The notes under the pieces were generated by a model. That model was not told where the DNA came from and ran no database searches. It worked only from the letters and a program-made list of their open reading frames with translations. Position numbers and translations under genes: made by a program. Source: a bacterium (GTDB taxonomy: Bacteria; Actinomycetota; Thermoleophilia; Solirubrobacterales; 70-9). Taken from it: a stretch of DNA of 42,910 bases. Position 1 is the first letter of the stretch. Each line of letters opens with the position of its first letter. The stretch is from the NCBI GenBank assembly GCA_023251975.1, contig JAHEXU010000001.1, positions 10,048 through 52,957 of the forward strand. The letters are read 5' to 3'. Shown here piece by piece: positions 15,659 through 24,465 of this stretch.

Positions 15659-16689
15659 GCGAGTCAACGACTCCGCTACATCGCCGCGGATCGCTGATCG
15701 GACCGTGGGAGCGCCGCGGCCCGATCGCGGCCGACCCAAGCCCGACCTCGCCGAGCAGCGGCGAGCACCTGGCCGAATTGACCGCCGCCGAGGCCGACGC
15801 CGCCTACCGATGGGCGGCGACAATGCTGGTTGGCCGCACCGTCCTCGATCTCGGGTGCGGCGACGGCAGCGGCGCGGCGCGGCTCTTGGACGCGGGCGCG
15901 GACAGCGTCATCGGGGTCGACGAGGATGCCGAGACAATCGAATCGGCGACCAAAATCCACGGCGAGCGGGCCCGCTTCCTAACCGCCCTACCGGTGGCGA
16001 CCGGACTCGCGGCGGCGAGCTTCGAGGCGATCTGCTGCTTTACCGCGATCGAATCGGCGCCCGACCCCGAGGCAATCCTGGCCGAATTGGCGCGCCTGCT
16101 GGCGCCGGGTGGGCTGCTCTTACTGTCGCTGCCGACAGGGCCGTTACTCGACCCGATTGCGGGCCGCGAGCTGCGCCCCGCGATCGACCGAACCGGCTGG
16201 TCGGAGCGGATCGGCCGACTCCCCGGATTCGACACCGAAGCCGACTCGATCGCCTTCTACCGCCGTCGCAGCTCGCTGGCGGCCACCGTGATTCCCGACG
16301 ACGCTGATCCCGCCGAAATGCCGGCGAGCTGGCTTGGTGGTGATCGCGACCTCGAGCGAGCGGTTTTGATGCTGGCGGCGGCGGCCGGCGGTGCGGTCCC
16401 GAACCCGCCCGCCCTTGCAACCCTGGTCGGTGGCCGCGACATCCGCGCCTACCGCGACACGATCGCCGCCTGGGAACAGCGAGCTCGCCGCGCCGAGGCG
16501 GAAGGTGCCGCCAAACATTGGGAGCTGGTCGCAAGTCGCGAGGCGCAACGACGCCTCCGCAAGCGACTGTGGGAGCTCGAACACACCACCCTGCGCAAGC
16601 TCGTCCGAGTTCTGCGGGGTCGTCCCGCCAAACTCAGCGAAGGGCCCCCAATTCGCCCCCCTGAACTTGACCCCGAACCGTGGGATTGA
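15655..16689 (+). CDS. Class I SAM-dependent methyltransferase with C-terminal coiled coil
   Basis: 344 residues from ATG 15655 (ATGA overlap); the track start at 15355 is upstream in the preceding gene. Motif I is TVLDLGCGDGSGAARLLDAG (about residues 62-81), followed by VIGVDEDAETIESATKIHG and the post-motif FEAICCFTAIESAPDPEAIL and LLAPGGLLLLSLP, a standard Methyltransf_11-type enzyme. From about residue 265 a charged helical tail (AYRDTIAAWEQRARRAEAEG, REAQRRLRKRLWELEHTTLR) predicts a coiled coil, as in enzymes that work on polymeric glycans or in complexes. It closes the plus-strand block before the PIN relic. Confidence 0.85.
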   Translation: MSESTTPLHRRGSLIGPWERRGPIAADPSPTSPSSGEHLAELTAAEADAAYRWAATMLVGRTVLDLGCGDGSGAARLLDAGADSVIGVDEDAETIESATKIHGERARFLTALPVATGLAAASFEAICCFTAIESAPDPEAILAELARLLAPGGLLLLSLPTGPLLDPIAGRELRPAIDRTGWSERIGRLPGFDTEADSIAFYRRRSSLAATVIPDDADPAEMPASWLGGDRDLERAVLMLAAAAGGAVPNPPALATLVGGRDIRAYRDTIAAWEQRARRAEAEGAAKHWELVASREAQRRLRKRLWELEHTTLRKLVRVLRGRPAKLSEGPPIRPPELDPEPWD

Positions 16690-16703
16690 GCGGCGCGGGG
16701 CTG

Positions 16704-16896
16704 TCATCGGGCGGTAGCCGCGACAGCGAGATGAATCAGGTAATCGTCGTCAGGATCTGACGAGATGGGAAATCGATCTCCCCCGGGCCCCCAATGCACG
16801 AGGAGCATTCTCGGCGGTCCGTTGCGCGAGATGGCGGCCGAGATCAAGACGTTGGTGTCGAGGACGACCTCAAAGGCCCCCCTTTGCCAACGTCAC
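16704..16896 (-). pseudogene. PIN-domain toxin with internal deletion and frameshift
   Basis: The reverse strand reads FEVVLDTNVLISAAISRNGP and RMLLVHWGPGG, the start of a VapC-type PIN RNase with its first catalytic Asp (LDTN). It then jumps to SDPDDDYLIHLAVAATAR and a stop at 16704. In intact proteins about 60-70 residues with further catalytic acids lie between these parts, and more follow the DPDDDY motif, so the toxin is dead. The N-terminus also needs a frameshift: GTG 16896 opens VTLAKGG and hits a stop, whereas 'MTLAKGAFEVVLDTN' would be normal. Confidence 0.65.
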
Positions 16897-16906
16897 GGCA
16901 CCGTGA

Positions 16907-17302
16907 CTACCTACGGCGCTCCTGCCGCATCGCGTGGACCTCGACGTTGGCGATTTTGAGCGCCTCGTCGCCACTAATCTTGGGTGCGGATTTCGTCGGC
17001 TCGCGCCGGAGCCATTCGGATACGACGGCTCGCCCCGTAGGACAAGGCGCGCCGCGCTCAGATTCGTCGGCGGCCGCGTTCTTGAGCCGGACGAAGTGCC
17101 GGATCGATAACCCGAACTTAATCGCCTGCCCTTTGATCCGGTCGTGGAACTCCGCGACATCTCGGGCTGGCCAAGTCTTGCTGGACGGATCTTTGAGGGT
17201 GACGAGGTAGCACAGGCGAGGGCTCCCCTGTGCCTCGTCATCCCACACGAGTTCAATTCCACTGACCAAGACCTCGCCTGAGTTGGCCCTTCCGGCAAGC
17301 AC
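16907..17302 (-). CDS. Orphan hypothetical protein, unrecognised
   Basis: 131 residues from GTG 17302. Coding-like text extends upstream of the GTG (SFSGEAWALRDWVLAGRANS) to a stop near 17380, so the true N-terminus may have been lost. Visible blocks are ELVWDDEAQGSPRLCYLVTL, WPARDVAEFHDRIKGQAIKF and TGRAVVSEWLRREPTKSAPK. No domain is recognised. It ends 10 bp before the PIN relic on the same strand, so it could be an antitoxin-side or cargo gene of that module; there is no direct evidence. Composition is less GC-rich than the flanking glycan genes. Confidence 0.5.
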   Translation of the reverse strand: MLAGRANSGEVLVSGIELVWDDEAQGSPRLCYLVTLKDPSSKTWPARDVAEFHDRIKGQAIKFGLSIRHFVRLKNAAADESERGAPCPTGRAVVSEWLRREPTKSAPKISGDEALKIANVEVHAMRQERRR

Positions 17303-17392
17303 CCAGTCGCGAAGCGCCCAAGCTTCGCCGGAGAATGACGAGGCCGCGTCGTTCGACGGACCGTCCCGAGCCTGGGCGGGTTAAGGCCGACC

Positions 17393-18160
17393 TCAGCGGT
17401 CGATCGAGCCGAGCGAGGTTCGGGCGCGCTTTCCGTGGTATGGGGGGAACGGCAGCTCCGGGGCGGCCAGCATCCCCTTCGCCTCCCACTTGCGCCGAAA
17501 GGCGATCTGCGCCCGCAGCCAATCATCGCGGTAGCGGTCGGGGCCGACGCTGTTTCGATGATGGGCGACGTCCATCTCGACCGCCAGGACCTTGCGACCG
17601 CGATCACGCGCCTGAAAGCAGATATCGGCGTCGTAACCGTGGAAGCCCGGGCCGAGCCCGTCCTCGTCAAATCGCAGGTTGCGGACCGCCCAGAGCGAGA
17701 AGGCGAGCAGATAGCCGTCGACCATGTCGACCTCGCCGACGCTGCCCATCCCCGAGACCTCGGCGCCCTGGATCATCCCGGTCTCATAGAGGACCTCCGG
17801 ATCAATCGGCTCGAGGATTGTCGACCCGACCCCGTAGTCGTGGACCCACCAATCGATTCCCTGCACCCCGACCGCGCCGATCGTGCCGACGATCGCAACC
17901 ATCGGATCTTGCAGCGCCCAACGCAGCTTCGATTCGAAGCGGCGATCCTGGATCTCGGTGTCCTCATGGATCAAGACGACCGACTCGACCCGGGGATTGG
18001 CGGCCAGCTCGTCGAGGATCTGGTTGTAGGCGCTGAAGATGCTGGGGCGATCGCGGACAACCACGAGCGGGGCCGCCGGGTCGCGGCAGCGCTCGATCCC
18101 GGGCAGGCAGATCCGTTCGTATTTGGCCTGGTCGGCGACGGCGCAACCGAAGGCGATCAC
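17393..18160 (-). CDS. GT-A family glycosyltransferase (StrF-like, Glyco_tranf_2_5 type)
   Basis: 255 residues from GTG 18160. The N-terminus MIAFGCAVADQAKYERICLP followed by DRPSIFSAYNQILDELA and ESVVLIHEDTEIQD is characteristic of the family named for the streptomycin-biosynthesis protein StrF; HEDTEI holds the DxD-like acidic residues that bind the metal-nucleotide sugar. GFHGYDADICFQARDRGRKV and DVAHHRNSVG complete the GT-A domain. It overlaps the upstream CmcI-like gene (GTGA at 18157-18160), so the two form a reverse-strand operon. It probably adds a sugar during assembly of the surface glycan. Confidence 0.85.
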   Translation of the reverse strand: MIAFGCAVADQAKYERICLPGIERCRDPAAPLVVVRDRPSIFSAYNQILDELAANPRVESVVLIHEDTEIQDRRFESKLRWALQDPMVAIVGTIGAVGVQGIDWWVHDYGVGSTILEPIDPEVLYETGMIQGAEVSGMGSVGEVDMVDGYLLAFSLWAVRNLRFDEDGLGPGFHGYDADICFQARDRGRKVLAVEMDVAHHRNSVGPDRYRDDWLRAQIAFRRKWEAKGMLAAPELPFPPYHGKRARTSLGSIDR

Positions 18161-19371
18161 TGGCCGCGGTGGTGCTCGCTGAATCGCTCGCTCTGAACCT
18201 GGCGGTTGGCGGCGCGGTTCTTTGCCCGCGCCTTCGCCTCGGCGAGCCGGTGGCGATCGCGCCAGCGCATCAGGGCGCCGATCCCTGGGATCCGACGTAG
18301 AGCGCGATAGACCCGGTACGGCTTCGACTCGGTGAAGCGGGCAACCCGGGCCCGTTCGCGGGCCAATAGACGGCTCCGCTCCGCCAGCAGCACGCGCTGG
18401 ATCTCAAGCTCCTCAAGCAGCGCCTCAGTGGTCATCTCTTGGCGGCGCCCCTCAAGCTCCGCGTCGATTCGAACATTGCGTTCGGCCCGCGCCATGTTTG
18501 CCATCGAGCGACGAAGCTGATCGAGTTCGCCCTCGGTCTCGCCAGCGGCCGCTTCGAGCGCTGCCAGGGCCTTCTCGGGGGCCGGAACCGCGGCCCGAAC
18601 GGCCCCGTTGTCGAGCCCGCTCAACTCAAGCCGAGCGGTTACGAAAGAAGCGGGCCGCGGCGGGCGCGGCTCAGCGGCGCCGTCGCCGATCCGGCGCAGA
18701 AAGCCACGCGGGTTCTGGGTCAGCAGGTAGCGCTCATGCCAGCGGTCGGACTGAAACGGCGGCGCCTCGCCAAACCAGGCGTCAAGCGCCTCCGACGGGC
18801 CGGGAATCGCGTCGGGCCGGACCGGCCGACCGCCCAGAAAGCCGTCCTCGACCACCAAATAGCAACCCGGGGTGACCAGCGGCGAGTAGGTGCGGAGCTC
18901 CTCGAGCACATGGTGGGCGCGGTGATCGGAGTCGAGATCGACCATCACCCGCTGCGCCTTCGACGCCTCGGCGCGAACCCGGGTGACCACCGTCGGGTCA
19001 ACCGAGCTGCCCTCGATCAGCTCGATTCGGGGGTGCGCCGCCACCTTGTCGCGGACCGAGCCGGTCTCGATGTCGATCGCGATCACCTTTCCGTCGATCC
19101 CGAGACTGTCCATTAGGGTCGCGAACAAGAGCGCGCTGCCGCCGAGGTAGACCCCGGTCTCGACGATCAGGTCCGGCCGCGTTTCGACGATGATCTGCTG
19201 GAAGACGACGATGTCGTTCGGCGTTTTGACCAGCGGCACGCCGAGCCAGGTCGTGGTCGCGAAGGTCTGCGCCTTCAGGTCGTGGAACAGCTTCGTGAAC
19301 TCGCGCGAGACTCGTTCAACCTCGCCTCCCGACGGGGCGACATCGGGGCTCTCAGACTCCTGCGGCGTCAA
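18157..19371 (-). CDS. CmcI-like SAM-dependent methyltransferase with coiled-coil tail
   Basis: The domain KTPNDIVVFQQIIVETRPDL, IVETGVYLGGSALLFATLMD and RVMVDLDSDHRAHHVLEELR matches the cephalosporin hydroxylase/CmcI family, which are metal-binding SAM methyltransferases. Acidic residues of DLDSDH and VVEDGF would hold the metal. From about residue 260 a long charged helix (ALEAAAGETEGELDQLRRSM, LLEELEIQRVLLAERSRLLA) predicts a coiled coil. TTG 19371 is my chosen start (404 aa). The track start at 19506 would overlap the divergent TylF-like gene, and ATG 19479 would leave only 7 bp between the starts. Sugar O-methylation is the likely role. Confidence 0.8.
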   Translation of the reverse strand: MTPQESESPDVAPSGGEVERVSREFTKLFHDLKAQTFATTTWLGVPLVKTPNDIVVFQQIIVETRPDLIVETGVYLGGSALLFATLMDSLGIDGKVIAIDIETGSVRDKVAAHPRIELIEGSSVDPTVVTRVRAEASKAQRVMVDLDSDHRAHHVLEELRTYSPLVTPGCYLVVEDGFLGGRPVRPDAIPGPSEALDAWFGEAPPFQSDRWHERYLLTQNPRGFLRRIGDGAAEPRPPRPASFVTARLELSGLDNGAVRAAVPAPEKALAALEAAAGETEGELDQLRRSMANMARAERNVRIDAELEGRRQEMTTEALLEELEIQRVLLAERSRLLARERARVARFTESKPYRVYRALRRIPGIGALMRWRDRHRLAEAKARAKNRAANRQVQSERFSEHHRGQ

Positions 19372-19486
19372 GACCCGCCAATTCTCGCAGGTAACCCGCG
19401 AAGAACTAATCGCTGGCCCGCTTCGCTTGGTTTTCCGAAACCGGGCCAGAATCGCTCGATCGGGTCGATCGGCGATCATCTGGGCA

Positions 19487-20356
19487 ATGGGAGAGTTCCG
19501 ATCCAACCGCGCCGTCCGGCGGGTCAGGGCGCTTGGCCGGGTGGTGGGCGGCCCCAGCGCCGGTGAGCTGCGCCGCCGTCACCTCGACCTGGTCGAAAAG
19601 GCGCTTTTACACACCCTCTACACGCCGGTCGATCGGGTTGAACAGCCGGAGTTTTCGCGCCAGGGCTTCCGGCGGGCAATCGAGGAGGCCGGTGAATCGG
19701 TGATCCCGATCAGCCCCGAGGCGGCTCGTGCCCAGGGCCGCGACCGCCCCGCCTACGGCCAGACAATGGTTGGCGCAAAGCGGCTTCGAAACGTCCGTCG
19801 CTGTGTCCAGGAGGTGATCGCCGACGGGGTTCGGGGCGACCTGATCGAGGCCGGAGCCTGGCGCGGAGGGGTGACAATCCTGATCAAGGCGATCCTCGAC
19901 GCCTACGGGGCCGACGATCGCCACCTCTACGTCGCCGACAGCTTCGCGGGGCTTCCCGCCCCGAACCCGGATCTCTATCCGCTCGACGCCGACGACCTCA
20001 ACTACACCGACCCGCAGCTTGCGGTCCCGCTCGAAGAGGTGAAGGGCAACTTCGAGCGCTACGGCCTGCTCGACGATCGGGTCCACTTCCTCGAGGGCTG
20101 GTTCGCCGACACTCTGCCGAGCGTCCGCGACCGCAGTTGGGCGCTGATCCGACTCGACGGCGACCTCTACGAATCGATCACCGACAGCCTCCTCAACCTC
20201 TACCCCGGCCTCTCCCGCGGCGGCTACGTGATCGTCGACGACTTCGTCTTTGACAACTGCCGCGCAGCCGTCGAGGACTTCCGGGCCGCCAACGCGATCA
20301 CCGACCCGATCGAGCCAATCGACTGGAACGGTGTCTGCTGGCGCCGCGGCGACTAG
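19487..20356 (+). CDS. TylF/MycF-family O-methyltransferase
   Basis: 289 residues from ATG 19487; the track extends it upstream over the divergent gene. Hallmarks are AYGQTMVGAKRLRNVRRCVQ, LIEAGAWRGGVTILIKAILD (SAM site), YVADSFAGLP and IRLDGDLYESITDSLLNLYP followed by GGYVIVDDF, whose aspartates bind Mg2+ in the macrocin O-methyltransferase family. Such enzymes methylate sugar hydroxyls of macrolides and polysaccharides. It begins the operon carrying the ABC exporter. Confidence 0.9.
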   Translation: MGEFRSNRAVRRVRALGRVVGGPSAGELRRRHLDLVEKALLHTLYTPVDRVEQPEFSRQGFRRAIEEAGESVIPISPEAARAQGRDRPAYGQTMVGAKRLRNVRRCVQEVIADGVRGDLIEAGAWRGGVTILIKAILDAYGADDRHLYVADSFAGLPAPNPDLYPLDADDLNYTDPQLAVPLEEVKGNFERYGLLDDRVHFLEGWFADTLPSVRDRSWALIRLDGDLYESITDSLLNLYPGLSRGGYVIVDDFVFDNCRAAVEDFRAANAITDPIEPIDWNGVCWRRGD

Positions 20357-20366
20357 ATCGCGGTGC

Positions 20367-20408
20367 CAGTGAACGAGGGGCAGTGAACGAGGGCCAGTGA
20401 ACGAGGCG
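20367..20408 (+). repeat. Triple 14-bp tandem repeat spanning the exporter start codon
   Basis: Three adjacent copies of cagtgaacgaggg(g/c): 20367-20380, 20381-20394 and 20395-20408, the last with one change. Each copy carries a GTG and a following GAGG that can act as ribosome-binding site for the GTG of the next copy. The GTGs (20369, 20383, 20397) lie in three different frames; only the third opens the permease. Copy number would therefore alter the distance between signal and start and the frame of upstream GTGs. Confidence 0.85.
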
Positions 20409-21251
20409 AGCTCGCAACCGCTACCGCAACTGCGCGATGTCCCCGGGCCGGTTGCCTACGGCGGCGATCCGCAGCGCTTTCGCGAGCTGCTGTGGCAATT
20501 CTCGCTAACCGAGTTCAAAGCCCAATACGCCCGCACCTCGCTCGGTTTTCTGTGGTCGCTGATCCGGCCGCTTTTCTTCTTCGGGGTGATCTTCTTGGTG
20601 CTACGGGAGATCCTCCGCTTCGGCGCCGACATTCCCGACTACGGGCTGATCCTGATCCTCTCGTTGATCCTCTTCACCTACTTCCAAGACGCCACCTCGC
20701 GATCGGTCAGGGCCGCCGCTAGCCGTGAGGCGGTGATCCGCTCAACCGAGTTCCCCCGGGTCATCATCCCCCTCTCGGTCAGCCTGACCGCCGCCTTTAC
20801 CCTGATCTTGAACCTGCTCTCGGTCCTGCCACTGGCAATCGCCTACGGCCTGCGGCCACACCTCGGCTGGCTTTGGTTTGGGTTCGCAATCCTGGCGCTG
20901 ATCGTTTTGACCACCGCGGTCTGCCTCCTGCTGAGCGCCTTGTTCGTCCGCTCCGCCGACATCGCCCAGGCCTGGGGGTTGATCTCCCGCACCCTCTTTT
21001 ACGCCTCGCCGGTGCTGTTTCCGATCGACGCCGTTCCGGGCTCCTACCAGGAGGTGGTCGCGGCCACCCCACTCGCGCCGATCCTCGAGCAGGCGCGGGT
21101 CTGGGTGATCGACCCGTCGGCCCCAAACGGAGTCGACGAGGTCGGACTGCTGTTTGGGGCGATCGTTCCGCTGATCGGGTTCGTCGTCCTCTGCGTCGCC
21201 GGGGTGAGGCTGTTCGCCAAGGAGGCCCCCCGGGTGGCGGAGCGGCTGTGA
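20397..21251 (+). CDS. wzm: ABC-2 type polysaccharide exporter permease (Wzm/TagG-like)
   Basis: 284 residues from GTG 20397, the third GTG of the tandem repeat. Six hydrophobic segments are visible, among them RPLFFFGVIFLVLREILRFG, IPDYGLILILSLILFTYFQD, LTLNL-type AAFTLILNLLSVLPLAIAYG and GLLFGAIVPLIGFVVLCVAG. The cytoplasmic N-terminus RELLWQFSLTEFKAQYARTS followed by LGFLWSLIRPL is the standard signature of O-antigen and teichoic-acid exporters. It works with the ATPase at 22513, with an acyltransferase gene inserted between the two. It exports the finished glycan across the membrane. Confidence 0.92.
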   Translation: MNEASSQPLPQLRDVPGPVAYGGDPQRFRELLWQFSLTEFKAQYARTSLGFLWSLIRPLFFFGVIFLVLREILRFGADIPDYGLILILSLILFTYFQDATSRSVRAAASREAVIRSTEFPRVIIPLSVSLTAAFTLILNLLSVLPLAIAYGLRPHLGWLWFGFAILALIVLTTAVCLLLSALFVRSADIAQAWGLISRTLFYASPVLFPIDAVPGSYQEVVAATPLAPILEQARVWVIDPSAPNGVDEVGLLFGAIVPLIGFVVLCVAGVRLFAKEAPRVAERL

Positions 21252-22516
21252 GCGACGCCGCCGCCGCCGAGGACGCCAGCCACGATCCCGGTAAGCAGGC
21301 CCGGATCGACCAAGGCATCCCGATCATCGGCGCGCTCGACGGGTTTCGCGCCGCCGCGATCTTCGCGGTCGTGATCCTGCATCTGTTCGGCGCCGTCGAC
21401 ATCACCCAAAACCACTGGGTCCGAACCGCGCTGCGAGCGATGGCGAGCAGCGTTGACATCCTCTTCATCCTTAGTGGCTTCGTCGTTTTCCTGCCGACCG
21501 TGGCCCGCGGCGGCGACTTTGGATCCCGCACCGCCTACGCAATTCGTCGCGCCGCCCGGCTGCTGCCCGCCTACTGGCTCTGCCTCGCGATCGTCGCGCT
21601 TTTTTTGGCGCTGTGGCCAGGTCCGAGCGCACCGGCGAACCCTGGCTTGCTCGACTACGGTGGCCACGTCCTCGCGATCCACGACTGGGTCCATTTGTTC
21701 GACGCCGGGTTCCCGCTCGGGCTTGGGATCGACGGCGCGCTTTGGACCCTGACCGTCGAGCTGACCTTTTACGCGATCCTGCCCCTGATCGCCTCGGCCT
21801 GGTTTCGCCGACCGCTGCTTGGGCTGGCGATCAGCGCCCTGATCACGATCGGCTGGAAGCTTGCCGCCGCCGACATCGGCCCGCTCCTTGCCTTCGTCGG
21901 GGTCAACCCTTCGCTCGGCCGGCTGCTCGAGATCCGCTACGCCGCACTCGGTGAGTTTCCCGCCTTTGCCTTCTGCTTCGGGCTCGGGATGACCAGCGCC
22001 TGGGCCTACGTGCGGCTGCGCCAGACCCAACCGAAAGAGGTGTTGGAGCGCTGGGCCGGCCGGATCCAGCCGCTTGCCCTGGTCGGGCTGGTGATCTGCG
22101 CCTACCTGTTCGGGCGCGGCATCGTCGGCCACAACAACGTCGCAACCTTGCTGGCGGCGCGCGAGAAGATCGTCTTAAACCTCGCCCTCGACATCGCCTA
22201 CGCCGCGATCATGCTGGCGACCGCGTTGGCGGTGCGGCGGCGCCAGATGCCGTTTGCCCTGCCACGCGCCCGGGCGCTCGGCGATATCTCCTACGGGATC
22301 TACCTAATCCACCTGCCGACCTTTTACTTCCTGCGAGCCGAGTTCTCCGACGACGGCCTCTGGGATGCGCTGGGAGGCCACCTCTTTCTCGCCCTCATCG
22401 GAGTCCCGATCGCGATCGGCTTCGGCTGGCTGAGCGCCCGTCTGCTCGAAACGCCGGTTCGTCAGTGGGCGCGACGGTACGGCCGTCGCACTGCGATCGC
22501 AGGTGCGACCCGGTGA
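21248..22516 (+). CDS. Integral membrane acyltransferase (acyltransferase-3, OafA/YrhL type)
   Basis: 422 residues from GTG 21248 (GTGA overlap with the permease). IIGALDGFRAAAIFAVVILH, SVDILFILSGFVVFLPTVAR and IRRAARLLPAYWLCLAIVAL are the conserved N-terminal motifs, with the catalytic-region His and Arg; GALWTLTVELTFYAILPLI and DISYGIYLIHLPTFYF follow. About ten membrane helices are visible. The family O-acylates (often O-acetylates) sugars of surface polymers using cytoplasmic acyl-CoA. It lies inside the exporter operon, so the exported glycan is its probable substrate. Confidence 0.9.
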   Translation: MSDAAAAEDASHDPGKQARIDQGIPIIGALDGFRAAAIFAVVILHLFGAVDITQNHWVRTALRAMASSVDILFILSGFVVFLPTVARGGDFGSRTAYAIRRAARLLPAYWLCLAIVALFLALWPGPSAPANPGLLDYGGHVLAIHDWVHLFDAGFPLGLGIDGALWTLTVELTFYAILPLIASAWFRRPLLGLAISALITIGWKLAAADIGPLLAFVGVNPSLGRLLEIRYAALGEFPAFAFCFGLGMTSAWAYVRLRQTQPKEVLERWAGRIQPLALVGLVICAYLFGRGIVGHNNVATLLAAREKIVLNLALDIAYAAIMLATALAVRRRQMPFALPRARALGDISYGIYLIHLPTFYFLRAEFSDDGLWDALGGHLFLALIGVPIAIGFGWLSARLLETPVRQWARRYGRRTAIAGATR

Positions 22517-23757
22517 GCAATCCCGGAGTTGGCACCGACCCGGTGATCGTGGTCGGCGGGATTCACAAGGCCTTCCGGGTCCCGACCCGCGACGGCGCCC
22601 GCATTCGGGAGCGGATTCGGCATCCCTGGCGGCGCCCTGAACGCGACCTGCAGGTCCTGCGGGGGATCGATTTCTCGGTTGAACGGGGCGAATTCTTCGG
22701 GGTCGTCGGCCAAAACGGGTCCGGTAAGAGCACCCTGCTGAAACTGCTCGCCGGTGTCTACCGCGCCGACGCCGGCCGGATCCAGGTGGCCGGTCGACTG
22801 GCGCCGTTCCTCGAGCTCGGAGCCGGATTCAACCCGGCTCTGACCGCCTACGACAACGTCGTCATCAACGGCCTCGCGATGGGGTTGACCCTGCGCCAGG
22901 TGCGCGATCGCTACGAGCAGGTGATCGACTTCGCCGGGCTGGCGGAGTTCCAAGAGCTGGAGCTGAGGAACTACTCCTCGGGGATGAAGGTGCGACTCGC
23001 CTTTGCCGTCCTGACCCAGGTTGACGCCGACGTGATGCTGCTCGACGAGGTTCTGGCGGTCGGAGATGTCGAGTTCCAGATCAAGTGCGAGGCCGAATTG
23101 CAACGCCTGCGCAATCTCGGCACCACGATCGTTTTGGTCACCCACTCAATCCAAACGGTCAACGCCTACTGCGACCGGGCGCTGCTACTTCACGGTGGCG
23201 TCATCAACACGATCGGCGAACCGATCGAGGTGACCAACCGCCTGCTCGAGCTCCACCTCAGCGAGAACTATCGCCACGCCGGCGAGCACCGCGAGTTCGC
23301 CACCCGGGTTGTCAACACCCTGAATGACCCGCCAGCGCTGCTGAGCGGTCTCTGGCTGGGGCGACCCGACGGCAGCCGCTGCGCCCGCTTCGCGCCGGGC
23401 GAACCGATCGTCGCCCACCTCGAGGTCGAGGTCAAGCGCGACATCCCCAGCCTCGGGGTCGAGGTCCGAGTTGACACCAGCCGAGGTTACGTCCTGTTCG
23501 CGGGCGGCGACGACGAGCTGCAGCTACCCGACGGCGGCGCCCGGGCTGGCGGTCGGCTGAAGATCCGGACCGTGCTTGACAACCCATTCAGCCCCGGCAA
23601 ATACGTCGTCTTCTCGCGCCTCCTGCAACCCGGCCCCAGCGGCCCCGGCGAACCGGCCACCTTGGTCGATGCGACCGCCTTCGAGATCAGCGGCGAGCCT
23701 GGTCCCGGCGTCTTGCAGATCGGCCACAAGGTGGACTTCGAAATCGACGAGCCATGA
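22513..23757 (+). CDS. wzt: ABC exporter ATPase with C-terminal carbohydrate-binding domain (Wzt-like)
   Basis: 414 residues from GTG 22513 (GTGA overlap). Walker A GVVGQNGSGKSTLLKLLAGV, signature YSSGMKVRLAFAV and Walker B VMLLDEVLAVGD with the switch His in VLVTHS define the nucleotide-binding domain (about residues 1-240). The remaining 170 residues (EPIVAHLEVEVKRDIPSLGV, GGRLKIRTVLDNPFSPGKYV) form a Wzt_C-type beta-sandwich. In Wzt proteins this domain recognises the modified non-reducing end of the polysaccharide, for example a terminal methyl group, so the methyltransferases nearby could make its export signal. Confidence 0.92.
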   Translation: MSNPGVGTDPVIVVGGIHKAFRVPTRDGARIRERIRHPWRRPERDLQVLRGIDFSVERGEFFGVVGQNGSGKSTLLKLLAGVYRADAGRIQVAGRLAPFLELGAGFNPALTAYDNVVINGLAMGLTLRQVRDRYEQVIDFAGLAEFQELELRNYSSGMKVRLAFAVLTQVDADVMLLDEVLAVGDVEFQIKCEAELQRLRNLGTTIVLVTHSIQTVNAYCDRALLLHGGVINTIGEPIEVTNRLLELHLSENYRHAGEHREFATRVVNTLNDPPALLSGLWLGRPDGSRCARFAPGEPIVAHLEVEVKRDIPSLGVEVRVDTSRGYVLFAGGDDELQLPDGGARAGGRLKIRTVLDNPFSPGKYVVFSRLLQPGPSGPGEPATLVDATAFEISGEPGPGVLQIGHKVDFEIDEP

Positions 23758-23811
23758 CCCGTCGCGTCTCCGGCGCGGCGCGAGCAAGCGGCGGGAGCGA
23801 CCCGGCCGGGC

Positions 23812-24465
23812 TCAGCCAGGGACCCGAGCGAACGCCCAGACCTGAACCGGCAGATCAGGCTGGTTGGCAAGTGGGTGCCAGCGCCGGTAGGACGACCAGT
23901 CCCCGAGGTTGCCGATCACGCACTCGCGATTGCCCCACGATCGCACCTGTTCGACCTCAAGGCCGGCCGATTCGAGCAGGGTCCGAAGGCCGCGCGGGGT
24001 GAATCGCCAGTAGTCATACATCCGATATTGCGGCAGCTCGTGCAGCTTGATCATGAACGGGGTCGAGACGATGATCGAAGCGCCCGGCTTGCCAAGCGCC
24101 CGCAGGTTTCGGGCCGCCAACCAGGGCGCGGCGACGTGCTCGAGCACCTGCTCGCAGAGCACAACATCGAACGGACCCACCCGAACCGGCTCGGCGCAGA
24201 GGTCGAACTCGGGGTAGTCAAGTGAGCAGTAGCTGCCCCAATCGCGCCCGCCGTGAAAGCCGCCGCTGATCTCGGCGCCCGACAGCGACTCGATCCCGAG
24301 GCCGTCAAGGTGGGCAGCGATCGAGTCGTTTAGAACCTGGCGCTGCCAGTGCTGTGCCGGGTCCGATGTCGGTGGGAAGGCGATCGGCTCGAGTCGGCTG
24401 AGCAGGCGGCCGAGGAGATCACGGCCCGCGCCGAGGCCACGCCGACGCTGACTCGGCGGACTCAA
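23812..24465 (-). CDS. SAM-dependent methyltransferase (Methyltransf_11-like)
   Basis: 217 residues from TTG 24465, overlapping the upstream gene's stop (TTGA). AAHLDGLGIESLSGAEISGG takes the place of the usual glycine-rich motif I, while FDVVLCEQVLEHVAAPWLAA, LGKPGASIIVSTPFMIKLHE and YDYWRFTPRGLRTLLESAGL are standard for this subfamily. The weak motif I is common in glycan-cluster members of the family. It is co-transcribed with the glycosyltransferase at 24462-25364. Confidence 0.82.
   Translation of the reverse strand: MSPPSQRRRGLGAGRDLLGRLLSRLEPIAFPPTSDPAQHWQRQVLNDSIAAHLDGLGIESLSGAEISGGFHGGRDWGSYCSLDYPEFDLCAEPVRVGPFDVVLCEQVLEHVAAPWLAARNLRALGKPGASIIVSTPFMIKLHELPQYRMYDYWRFTPRGLRTLLESAGLEVEQVRSWGNRECVIGNLGDWSSYRRWHPLANQPDLPVQVWAFARVPG

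Noticed and set aside
21044-22132. 362-aa minus-strand ORF
   Set aside because: It is antisense to the membrane acyltransferase, which has clear family motifs on the plus strand.
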